A DNA stretch of 64,000 nt, from the NCBI RefSeq assembly GCF_008704495.1, contig NZ_CP023699.1, positions 1,550,001 through 1,614,000 of the forward strand, in the 5' to 3' direction. Under the pieces are notes generated by a model. That model made no database searches. It was not told the origin of the DNA and saw only the letters and a list, made by a program, of their open reading frames with translations. This document shows, one piece after another, positions 42,852 through 50,521 of the stretch (within the stretch, counting starts at the first letter, position 1; each line of letters starts with the position of its first letter). A program made the translations under genes and the position numbers. The stretch is from Streptomyces kanamyceticus (GTDB taxonomy: Bacteria; Actinomycetota; Actinomycetes; Streptomycetales; Streptomycetaceae).

Positions 42852-43961
42852 TCACCACAGGGCAGGTTGAACGGCGGTGTGCCGGTGCAGGGGCAGGATG
42901 ATCCGGACGGGCGGGCTCGCGACGGATTCCACCGCGGGGCGCGGAGTGTGGGCGCCGGGGCAGTGGCCGCCCTCGTCCTCCCATCGGACGGCGGCGTCGC
43001 GCTCGGCGCGGGCCCGCTGTTCGGTGAGGGTTACCGGCTTCCGGTACAGGTTTCGGGCACTGGAATCCAGCGGCGGAAGCACACGGGCGGCGGCCTTCTG
43101 GTCGTCGCGGCGCTTGTGGCGTCGCCGGACCCGGGTGAACCGCGCCTCGTAAGCGGCCTGGTCGTTGTCGTGGAGTCCGGCGGGGTGGAGCCGGGCCAGT
43201 TCAAGGGCGGTCTGCCCCATCGGGCTGGGGGCCAGTACGCGGGTGCTGTCGTCCTGGCGGACGGCGAGGAGGAACCGTGCGGCGAAGAGTGCCTCGGTCC
43301 GGTCGCGGCTGATCCGTCGGCCACCGTTCCACACGCCGCGCCGTGCTGCTTGCCGGGCCTGCCCACCTCGCCAGTACAGGCGCCCGGACTCGGCGGCCTC
43401 CAGCACACGGACGTGCCCGGCCGTCCAACCGAGTGCGGCAACGTGTCCTTCGGCGAGATACCGGTTCCTCGCCGCCCGGTCCCGGTTGTCCGCGTCCATG
43501 CCGGTGGCAGCGCGCTCCTCGACCTCCCGCTCGGCCTCTTCCCGTCGGCGTTCGGTCTCCCGCTCGGCGTACTCGGCCGCCGTCAGCTTGCGCTCCAGCT
43601 CGGCCCGCAGGTCTTCGGCCGTCGTCTCGACTCCGGCGGCCGACTGCGCCCGAACAGCGTGGTCGACGGCCGCACGGGCGCAGTACAAGGGGGCGCTGCT
43701 CGGCATGGTGGGGTCGTCGGCGTACTGCTCGGCGCGGTCCGCGTGCCGCTCGGCTTCGACGGCTTCCTTGTGGGCCGCGTGCATGGCCGCCTCCGGACGG
43801 GCGGCGGCACTGGACCGGCTGTGACACACGGCGGTCATGGCGTCGTCGGCTGCGGTGACGGCGAGGATCGCGGCCTGCCGGGCGACCTGGATGCAGGTCT
43901 GCGGAGACGGGTCTCCTGCGGGGACAACCTGATGATGGACGGCGGATGCGTTCTTGGGCAT
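42852..43961 (-). CDS. coiled-coil plasmid protein
   Basis: A 369-residue protein. The first half is strongly helical and Ala/Glu/Arg-rich with a likely coiled coil (KLTAAEYAERETERRREEAE). The second half has GHVRVLEAAESGRLYWRGGQ and FLLAVRQDDSTRVLAPSPMGQTA, a pattern like a winged-helix or restriction-associated fold. No recognised family. The start lacks the conserved leader (GAGGAACACCC precedes ATG). Confidence 0.6.
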   Translation of the reverse strand: MPKNASAVHHQVVPAGDPSPQTCIQVARQAAILAVTAADDAMTAVCHSRSSAAARPEAAMHAAHKEAVEAERHADRAEQYADDPTMPSSAPLYCARAAVDHAVRAQSAAGVETTAEDLRAELERKLTAAEYAERETERRREEAEREVEERAATGMDADNRDRAARNRYLAEGHVAALGWTAGHVRVLEAAESGRLYWRGGQARQAARRGVWNGGRRISRDRTEALFAARFLLAVRQDDSTRVLAPSPMGQTALELARLHPAGLHDNDQAAYEARFTRVRRRHKRRDDQKAAARVLPPLDSSARNLYRKPVTLTEQRARAERDAAVRWEDEGGHCPGAHTPRPAVESVASPPVRIILPLHRHTAVQPALW

Positions 43962-44329
43962 GGGTGTTCCTCGGGGTCTCGGTGGTGCGGTCGGCGACGT
44001 GCCGTACCGCCGTCGGGGAGATGCCGCCCGTCATCGTGCGGAGCGCGATGGACAGTGCCGTCGTGCCCGCAGGGCACGTCCGTTGGCCCGGCGTCCGGAC
44101 GGGGCGGGAAGGCCGCCTGCGGCCTGGACGTCCCGGCCGGCTGCGAGCCGGGCCATGCTGAGCCATCCCCGCGGGACGTCCTTTTGCATTCCGGTGCGAC
44201 GGCCGCCGCTGACTCCGGGGGCTTGTTCGGCGGTGGGCGCGCGGGGTGCGGGCGGCTCGATGCCGCCCGCACCCCAGTCCCGGCGGCCAGGGTCCGGCCG
44301 GGCGGTGGCGGTCCGCCCGGCCGGTGGTC
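43962..44329 (-). terminator. GC-rich intergenic region with two strong hairpins
   Basis: A 368-bp gap without a supported gene. A 10-bp perfect stem GGCCGGGCGG/CCGCCCGGCC (44296-44305 / 44313-44322) directly follows the stop of the gene at 44330 and is a likely terminator. A 13-bp stem lies at 44243-44255 / 44263-44275. Smaller stems include GTGCCC-GCA-GGGCAC. Confidence 0.6.
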
Positions 44330-45547
44330 TTACGCTGCGGCTAGCTCGCGCTCGGCGACGCGGCACCGGGTCAGTACGGTCTGCGTGACCTCGCCGTAGG
44401 TGCTGTGGTCCTTGACCGTGCCGGTGAGCTGGACCTCGTCGTCCTTGTCGGGCACGTTGGCGGCGCTGCTGAACCAGACGTACACGTTGCCTTCCGGGTC
44501 CTGGAACTTGACCAGTCGGCGGCGCTGGGCGTGGTAGCCGTAGTGGCGCTCTTCCAGCTCGATCACGGTCGTCACGGTGGCGGTGACGGTGAGCCGTTCT
44601 CCTTTGGTGCCCTGCGGCTTCGAGTTGCGGGCGGCGCGCTCGGCGGCGGCCTGCTCCTGGTCGCGGTGCCATCCCGCGATCGCGGAGACAAGGGTGGGGA
44701 GGTGGCGCGGGTCGACGGTTTCCGCCTTGGCCAGCTGGCCGACCTTGTGGCGGTAGTCGTTCAGGCTGCCGTATCCCTGGACGGCCCATTCCCTGACGGC
44801 GGCGGCCGTGGCGGTCGCGTCGGGCTCGGCGTCGATGTCCGCGCGCCACTCCATCGGGGCCTTGCGGCTGAAGAAGTACGCCTCGACTCCGTCTGCGGTC
44901 GGGGACTTCGCCCACTGCTCGGAACGGCTGTAGAAGCGGCCTTCCTGGGCCACGATCGCGGCGGTCACCCGGAGCACCTCGACCACGGGGACGCGAAGAT
45001 CGTCGGGGAATCCACCCTCGCTGTCGTCCCAATCGGAGTCCTTCAGCTTGCCGAACCGCCACAGCGCCTCAAGGCCCTTGATCGGAAGTCCGGTGTACGG
45101 CTCCACGCAAGTGGTGCCCAACTGCCGATACTCGCCGCTGTCGTGGCGGGCAAGGTAGGTCGCGGTTCGGTGCCGCGCGATGTTGCAGCCGTGGCAGACG
45201 TTCGCGGTCATCCGCTGTGCGCTCGCCTCGGCGGCGAGCTGCTCGGGCAGTCCGGGGAACAGGCTGAGGAGCGTCTCGCCCTCCTCGTCGTGGTCCAGCC
45301 GGGCCACGACCGTCCAGCCGCTGTGATGCGGGATCTCCCCGAAGATCGTCACGGTGACCGTGGGCCGCTGGCCGACGATGCGGCCGTCGTACGGATCCTT
45401 GTAGTCCGCGAGGAACGGCGCGGAAAAGTCGAGCTGGTAGCCGGTGAGTCCGTGGACGGCGGCGCGGGTGTTGGTGGTCTCGACGAGCTGACGGACGCGG
45501 CGGGCAGACGTGGCCGGGACGTCGAAACGCATGGCTGCGCTGTTCAT
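44330..45547 (-). CDS. zinc-motif / OB-fold-like plasmid protein
   Basis: A 405-residue protein. A zinc-type site ANVCHGCNIARHRTATYLAR followed by YRQLGTTCVEPYTG resembles a protein family shared by phages and conjugative plasmids. The C-terminal ~90 residues (LTVTATVTTVIELEERHYGY; NVYVWFSSAANVPDKDDEVQ; LTGTVKDHSTYGEVTQTVLT) look like an OB-fold, hinting at single-strand nucleic acid binding. ATG 45547 follows the CTCTCACCAG leader and AGGAG. Confidence 0.7.
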   Translation of the reverse strand: MNSAAMRFDVPATSARRVRQLVETTNTRAAVHGLTGYQLDFSAPFLADYKDPYDGRIVGQRPTVTVTIFGEIPHHSGWTVVARLDHDEEGETLLSLFPGLPEQLAAEASAQRMTANVCHGCNIARHRTATYLARHDSGEYRQLGTTCVEPYTGLPIKGLEALWRFGKLKDSDWDDSEGGFPDDLRVPVVEVLRVTAAIVAQEGRFYSRSEQWAKSPTADGVEAYFFSRKAPMEWRADIDAEPDATATAAAVREWAVQGYGSLNDYRHKVGQLAKAETVDPRHLPTLVSAIAGWHRDQEQAAAERAARNSKPQGTKGERLTVTATVTTVIELEERHYGYHAQRRRLVKFQDPEGNVYVWFSSAANVPDKDDEVQLTGTVKDHSTYGEVTQTVLTRCRVAERELAAA

Positions 45548-45710
45548 CGTGGGTACTCCTGCTGGTGAGAGGTGATGAGCGCCCGGCCGGGCGGGTTGCC
45601 CTCCGCGTTCGGCCGGACCTGGTGGGCCGCATGCGGCCCGGTGGTCGGAGGGGGTGTTGCCCTCCCCCTCCAACATCATTAATTAACCCATGTTTTGAGG
45701 TGTGGGGCAA
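45548..45710 (-). promoter_or_regulatory. TTAATTAA-type promoter and structured leader
   Basis: -35 TTGCCC (45705-45710), 17-bp spacer, -10 GTTAAT (45682-45687). Two AGGGCAAC-loop hairpins, a CGCCC/GGGCG stem and CTCTCACCAG (45563-45572). The stop codon of the upstream gene lies inside the -10 element. Confidence 0.7.
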
Positions 45711-46105
45711 ACATCGCGACCGGGGATGTCCAGTGCAGCGCGGTCTCTCAGGAACGCGGCGAACAGGGCGGCGGTGCAGCTGTCGGCAGTGCCGTAGGTG
45801 CGCCGACATTCCAGGGCTCCGATGCGCTCGCCTCGGTGCTGAACGGGGAACGGCTGACCGGGTGCGGGGATAGCGAGTGCGTACAGTCCGCGCGGGGTGT
45901 CCACCCACAGCACGACGGCGGCGGCCTCGTGGTCGTAGGCGGCGGACCAGCGGGCGGGCCCGATGCCGAACTCCGCGAGTCCGCCCGCGATGGCGCGGGC
46001 CTGCATGATGTCGGCCGTGGTGCCGGGGCCGGGCTCGGCGGGGGCGGGGACACATCCGCAACCGTGGTCGTCGGCGTGGGTCTCGAACAGAGCTGTACGG
46101 GTCAC
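45683..46105 (-). CDS. orphan plasmid protein ending inside a promoter
   Basis: A 140-residue protein starting GTG after CCAGGAG. It has a Cys pair near the N-terminus (HGCGCVP), ITPQARAIAGGLAEF-type helices, and a C-terminal ECRRTYGTADSCTAALFAAF. Its last residues, CPTPQNMG, are encoded by the spacer and -10 of the next promoter. Function unknown. Confidence 0.6.
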   Translation of the reverse strand: MTRTALFETHADDHGCGCVPAPAEPGPGTTADIMQARAIAGGLAEFGIGPARWSAAYDHEAAAVVLWVDTPRGLYALAIPAPGQPFPVQHRGERIGALECRRTYGTADSCTAALFAAFLRDRAALDIPGRDVCPTPQNMG

Positions 46106-46170
46106 TGCGTGGCTCCTGGGGCGGCCGGGGCAGGTGCGTTTCCCGCCCCGGCGTAGTACGGCTGAGGGTC

Positions 46171-47919
46171 TTAGGCGGCGGCCGCATCGGCGGCGGGCTG
46201 TTCGCCGTCGGCGGGCATCTGGTCGGCCTGCTCGGGTGCAGCGCTGGCCGTGATCGCGGCGCGCTTCTTCTTGTACGGGTCGTACGGCTCGTCGTCCTTG
46301 ACGGCCTGCTCGATGGGGGTGAGCTGGTATCCGAGCGCTTCGAGGATCTCGAACCACCTTCCGGTGGGGTTCCGTGCCCACGGGGCCCGTTGGGCATCGG
46401 TCCGCCATGCGGAGCGGGTCGCGTGCTTTTCCCGCACTGCCGCGAGGGCGGCCCACTGGAGTTGCACGGCGCGGCGGGGGTCCTTGGCGACGTGGTCGGG
46501 GAAGTTCGTGCGGTACTTCGCCTTGTCGCCGGTGATACCGAGCAGGGTTGCCAGGATCTCGGTCGTGGGCTCCTTGTTCAGGTCGTCGCAGATGCCCCAA
46601 GTACCCGCGAGCAGAGCCGCGTTGATGTGCGCGGTCAAGGTGTTGGTGGTGTCCTTGGGGAGGTTGCGCCGCTTGACCATGTCGGCGAGCCACTGGCGGC
46701 GCCTGCCCTCAGCCGCGTCCCATTCCAGGTTCCCCTTCTTGACGGCTGCGCGGGCGGCCTTCTCCGCCTCCTTCTCGGCGGCGTTCTTCGTCCCGTTGCC
46801 GCCCAGGGAGCTGCCGGGTTCGGCGTGGCCGTACAGGACGGGAGAGGTGCAGTACGGCTTCAGCTTCTCGTCGTCATCCTCCTCCAGCACCCATACCTGA
46901 CCTTGGCACTCGGCGTGATCCTCGGTGGTGATGCGCTCCCCGTCGGGGGTCCTGAGCCTCCATACCGGGGTGGCCCGTTCGGACAGCTCCGTCATGTCCC
47001 GGACCTTCTGCCCGGCCTTCTCCAGCTCGGCGCGGTGAGCCTCGGCCTTCGCCTGCTTCTCGCGCTTGGTCCGCTCGATCTGGATGGTCCAGTCGATCTC
47101 GTCGGCGGCGTCTTCGTCTTCTGCGGCCTTGGTGATCGCGGTGAGCGCCTCGGCGTCGTCGGCGAACTCGCTGAGGGCGGCCAATTGGTCGAAGGTCCAT
47201 GCGTAGGCGGAGTTCGCGACGGCGCCGCTCAGGGCCTTGTCGTTCTTGACCTTGACGACGGTCTTGACGTCCTTCTGCCGCACCCCTGCGGCCTTGGCGA
47301 TACGACCCACTTGGGCGCCCGCTTCGGCGGCACTGAACATCGCGGCGGTCATCTCGCCCTGTGTCAGGGGCTTGCGGTGCTGGGCGGTCGTGATCATGTC
47401 GAGGAACTGCCCGGCGGCGTCGCGGTCGTCATCCTCCCACTCGTAGGGGAGGTGGGTGAGCCCGGCGTCCTGGCCCCCGAAGTAGCGACGGTTTCCGTCG
47501 TTGACCTGGAGGACTCCGCCGTCAAGTCGCTGGATCTTGACGGGAATGCGGCACCCCTCGCAGCGGAGAGAGTCCACGAACGGCGCGTTGATGTCGAGAT
47601 CTTCGCGGGCGTTCTCCGGGTGCGGAGTGAGCGCGTCAATCCGAATGACCGGGCGAGGCGTGACCGGCACGGCCTCAAGTCCTGCGGCGAGTGCGGCGGC
47701 GAGACGCTGGAAACCGTCGATGATCTGCGGCACGTCGCCATGCGTCCGCACGACGTACAGCGGCTCGACGACGCCGTTGCCCTTCACGTCGGCGAGCAGA
47801 TCGGCCGGGGCCTCGATGTCGCGGAAGTTGCCGGGGTGCGCGGCGAGCTCGGCGGCCGCAAGGGTCGGCCACGGGGCAGGGGCAGTCTGGACGCTGGCCT
47901 GGGTCTTGACGTTGGTCAT
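46171..47919 (-). CDS. ParB/Spo0J-like protein with two ParB N-domains
   Basis: A 582-residue protein. Residues about 18-75 (AELAAHPGNFRD, VVEPLYVVRT, QIIDGFQRLAAALAAG) and about 88-150 (ALTPHPENAREDLDINAPFV, GCRIPVKIQ, LQVNDGNRRYFGG) are two consecutive ParB nuclease-like domains. A helical HTH-type part follows (MTAAMFSAAEAGAQVGRIAK, AAGVRQKDVKTV) and then an Ala/Glu-rich tail with a Cys-containing segment. Such proteins regulate plasmid partition or transfer. No ParA gene is nearby. ATG 47919 is chosen from the leader. Confidence 0.85.
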   Translation of the reverse strand: MTNVKTQASVQTAPAPWPTLAAAELAAHPGNFRDIEAPADLLADVKGNGVVEPLYVVRTHGDVPQIIDGFQRLAAALAAGLEAVPVTPRPVIRIDALTPHPENAREDLDINAPFVDSLRCEGCRIPVKIQRLDGGVLQVNDGNRRYFGGQDAGLTHLPYEWEDDDRDAAGQFLDMITTAQHRKPLTQGEMTAAMFSAAEAGAQVGRIAKAAGVRQKDVKTVVKVKNDKALSGAVANSAYAWTFDQLAALSEFADDAEALTAITKAAEDEDAADEIDWTIQIERTKREKQAKAEAHRAELEKAGQKVRDMTELSERATPVWRLRTPDGERITTEDHAECQGQVWVLEEDDDEKLKPYCTSPVLYGHAEPGSSLGGNGTKNAAEKEAEKAARAAVKKGNLEWDAAEGRRRQWLADMVKRRNLPKDTTNTLTAHINAALLAGTWGICDDLNKEPTTEILATLLGITGDKAKYRTNFPDHVAKDPRRAVQLQWAALAAVREKHATRSAWRTDAQRAPWARNPTGRWFEILEALGYQLTPIEQAVKDDEPYDPYKKKRAAITASAAPEQADQMPADGEQPAADAAAA

Positions 47920-48040
47920 CGGACTTTCGCTTTCTGGTGAGAGTTCGTCGGGCCATTCGGCCCGGTGAAGGTGCCGGTCGGGGGGTTGCCCTCCCCCTTC
48001 CGACGTCATTAATTAAACCATGTTCTTGGAGGTGGGGCAA
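47920..48040 (-). promoter_or_regulatory. TTAATTAA-type promoter and structured leader
   Basis: -35 TTGCCC (48035-48040), 17-bp spacer, -10 TTTAAT (48012-48017). Hairpin A GGGGGAGGGCAACCCCCC, hairpin B CGGGCC/GGCCCG and CTCTCACCAG (47934-47943). It overlaps the 3' end of the upstream reading frame. Confidence 0.75.
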
Positions 48041-48470
48041 CTGCGGCTGCCGTGTTCGCCGATACCCAGGGACAGGGCTGCGGCGGCGCGGATCATCTCG
48101 GCCGCCTCGGCGGCGGTCCGCTCGGGTTCGTCACCCCAGCACCACAGCATGGTGCGCCGGTAGGTGTCCTCGCTGAGCTTCAGCTTTCGCCACCGCACGC
48201 CGGACACAGGACGGCCGTTGATGTGGTTGGTGAGCACCACAAGGGAGTCGGCAAGGGCTCGGTGGAAGTTGTCCCACGGTTCACCGCGCACGGACCACCG
48301 GGGCCGGGTGGAGCGTACGCCGCGCTCCCATGCGTGCAGCACGGGGCGGTGTCGGCCATCCGGCCGGGCTGCCAGAGGTGGTCGCCCTGGTAGAGGCCGA
48401 CGCGTTCGATGTGGTCGGCTGCGGCAGCGAGGATGCGGGCGGGGGTGGCCGGTGGCTTTCGAGACGGCAC
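48013..48470 (-). pseudogene. DUF6197-like gene with a frameshift
   Basis: The N-terminal frame from GTG 48470 reads PATPARILAAAADHIERVGL, YQGDHLWQPGRMADTAPC, then loses sense. A second frame continues the family pattern with PWDNFHRALADSLVVLTNHI and ends WGDEPERTAAEAAEMIRAAA...CPTSKNMV. Both halves align with the intact relative at 36830-37258. The shift falls around 48270-48340. It is either a real decay event or a sequencing error. AGGAGG lies 7 bases before the GTG. Confidence 0.65.
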
Positions 48471-48547
48471 GATCATGCCTCCTAGGGGTAGGTCGCGGGT
48501 TCGGTGACCGGGGGCGGCGGACGACCGCCCCCGGGCCTCGACGGGGC

Positions 48548-49288
48548 TTACGCGGATATGGATCCGGCCGTGGATCGGCCGATCCGCTTGCCGCCGATGT
48601 CTGCGCGGCTTCCCGCGACCCAACCGGCTCCGTAGCCGTTGCCGGTCACGGTGGTCGTGCCGCCCTTGCGTGAACGCGGGTAAGCCTGCTGGTAGTTGCG
48701 GGAGACAACGGTCTTGCGGTCGGCGAGCACCAGGGCCGCACTGCGGCCGGTGGCGGCGGTCTCTGCCCTGGCCTCGTCGCGCGCTCCGCGCTCGGCCTGC
48801 TCGATGCGGTCGCCAATGCGGTTGATGAAGCCGAGGAGCCAGGAGCGGCGCCATGCGCGCGCACCCTGCCCGCCCGGGACCGACTGCGCGGCCAGACCGC
48901 CGTTCATCTGGAGGAGAAGGGAGGTGTAGAGCAGTTCGACCCGCTCAAGGTCGCTCGCGTACCCGAAGATGTGGACCCGGCGACCCGGGCCGCCGCCGTC
49001 CCGGCCGAGGTGGATGAGCTTGCAGCCGAGAGCGAGCGCGATGCGGTTGACGAGGCGGACCCGCTCCATCGCCCACGGGTTGTCCAGAACGATCTGACGG
49101 TCCGTCGGGGCGTCGCTGCCAGGCTTGGCGTCGTTGAGCATTGCCTGCTCGACGCCGTACTTCGCCATCATCTCGAACGCCCGCTTCCGGGCCAGCTCCG
49201 CTTCCGACTCCGGCGTACGGGGGTCTTCCGCCTTGGCGAGCAGGGCGCGGATGGTTTCGAGCTTCGCGGGGACCTTGGTCTCGTTCAT
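48548..49288 (-). CDS. DUF2786-domain protein
   Basis: A 246-residue protein. The N-terminal 45 residues (KLETIRALLAKAEDPRTPES; FEMMAKYGVEQAML) are the DUF2786 signature found in plasmid, phage and actinobacterial proteins. The middle (ALALGCKLIHLGRD, RRVHIFGYASDLERVELLYT, SLLLQMN) and the basic C-terminus are conserved in such proteins. It starts the long leftward backbone. Function unproven. Confidence 0.8.
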   Translation of the reverse strand: MNETKVPAKLETIRALLAKAEDPRTPESEAELARKRAFEMMAKYGVEQAMLNDAKPGSDAPTDRQIVLDNPWAMERVRLVNRIALALGCKLIHLGRDGGGPGRRVHIFGYASDLERVELLYTSLLLQMNGGLAAQSVPGGQGARAWRRSWLLGFINRIGDRIEQAERGARDEARAETAATGRSAALVLADRKTVVSRNYQQAYPRSRKGGTTTVTGNGYGAGWVAGSRADIGGKRIGRSTAGSISA

Positions 49289-49404
49289 GTGCGTTCTCCT
49301 GGTGAGAGAGGTTGTCGGCGGCCGGTCGGCCCGCCGGTGCCGGTCGGGGGTTGCCCTCCCCTTCCGACATAATTAATTAAACCATATTCTAAGGGTTGGG
49401 TCAA
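49289..49404 (-). promoter_or_regulatory. TTAATTAA-type promoter and structured leader (best example)
   Basis: -35 TTGACC (49399-49404), 17-bp spacer, -10 TTTAAT (49376-49381). Hairpin A GGGGAGGGCAACCCCC, hairpin B GGCGG/CCGCC, then CTCTCACCAGGAG at 49296-49308 and the ATG at 49288. Confidence 0.8.
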
Positions 49405-49746
49405 CCCGGATACCGCCTCTGACCTGCCCTTTTCATACACCGTCGCCCCCGTACTCACGTGGCCGGACCCGGCCACAACGGACCTGGGCGGGGTTCCCTC
49501 CTCGGTCGGACGGCACTGCCCGGCGCGCCGTGGTGCAGGGCCGCATGGTGGAGCGCCCGGAAGCGCCAACTTCCGGAGGCACGGAGGAAGTTGGCGATCC
49601 GGACGTACGACCGTGCGGCCCTGCGGCGCGGTGCGCGAAGCTGGGACGGCCGATCGAGGAGGGAACCCCGCCCTTCACCTCGACCACGACGGCGCCGCAG
49701 CCAAACGACTCGCCCCTCCCCCTCCGAGGGAGGACCCGCCGGAGGC
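49402..49746 (-). repeat. long-hairpin intergenic element, copy 2
   Basis: Homologous to the element at 42457-42771 in its promoter-proximal block and arms. Arms of 17 perfect bp lie at 49487-49503 and 49656-49672; inner stems include CGCCAACTTCC/GGAAGTTGGCG and GCAGGGCCGCA/TGCGGCCCTGC. It separates the leftward backbone from the rightward genes at 49.8 kb. Confidence 0.65.
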
Positions 49747-49820
49747 ATGGAGGTCGTGAGGTCGGCGCCGATGACGCTTTCATGGGACTTCTTCCCGGCC
49801 CCGTGCTTACCGTGCGCGCC

Positions 49821-50075
49821 ATGAGCAGGCATTCCGAGCAGTATCGCGTCGAGATCGAGGAAGCCGTCCAGACCCTGATCGGAGAGATGGAGGACGTCGT
49901 GCACCACCAGGTCGCCGACAGCCGCTGGCATCCGGCCTTCAAAGAGGTGGAGGACCTGACGGACGACGAATTGCGTGAAGCGGCCGATCAGTTGGCACGG
50001 CAGCTGATGAGGTCGGGCCTCAAGGTGCTCGCCGCGACTGCGCACGATCACGACTTCAACGGGGAGGGCCGATGA
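49821..50075 (+). CDS. small helical protein
   Basis: An 84-residue acidic, helical protein (YRVEIEEAVQTLIGEMEDVV; TDDELREAADQLARQLMRSG). The start at 49821 has no good ribosome binding site, so it may be leaderless or start slightly upstream. Overlaps the next ATG (ATGA). Function unknown. Confidence 0.55.
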   Translation: MSRHSEQYRVEIEEAVQTLIGEMEDVVHHQVADSRWHPAFKEVEDLTDDELREAADQLARQLMRSGLKVLAATAHDHDFNGEGR

Positions 50076-50521
50076 CCACCGCATCGTCAGCAGGGGTGAG
50101 TGCGGCCGAACTCCGGCGCCGGGTACGGGCGATTGAGGCGCTCCAGGCAAAGACTCGTGAGCTGGCGGCAGCGAACGTCCTGACGGCGAGAAAGGCCGCG
50201 GCGGAGGCGGCAGCGACGAAGGAGTCGGCTGATGTGTCGGCCCGCGAAGCGGCAGCGGCGGCTCTACGGCTCTTCGACAACGACGCCAGGCTTGTCTCCG
50301 GGCTCCTCGGCGTACCGGCCGAGGAACTGGAGCGCGAGGCGAAGCCTGTTACCGCGGCCCGGGCCAAGGAGATCATCGAGTCACTGCGCGCTCGTGCGGA
50401 ACGCCCGCGGACCCGCCGCTCACGCTCTTCCCGGTCGACGGCATCGCAGTCCTCAACGTCGGCTCCGGCTGTTGCGGCGGCGGCCCCGGTTTCGGCCGAC
50501 GGCGACGCTGATGCCGCGTGA
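50072..50521 (+). CDS. Ala-rich helical accessory protein
   Basis: A 149-residue protein: a long helical Ala/Glu/Arg region (ELRRRVRAIEALQAKTRELA) with coiled-coil potential, then VSGLLGVPAEELEREAKPVT and a Ser/Arg/Ala-rich tail. Size and composition recall small mobilisation accessory proteins, but no motif proves it. It is coupled to the gene before it and overlaps the next by 11 bp. Confidence 0.55.
   Translation: MTTASSAGVSAAELRRRVRAIEALQAKTRELAAANVLTARKAAAEAAATKESADVSAREAAAAALRLFDNDARLVSGLLGVPAEELEREAKPVTAARAKEIIESLRARAERPRTRRSRSSRSTASQSSTSAPAVAAAAPVSADGDADAA

Noticed and set aside
46390..47940. Plus-strand 516-codon frame opposite the ParB-like gene
   Set aside because: Low-complexity antisense shadow; the minus strand has ParB domains, a leader and a promoter.
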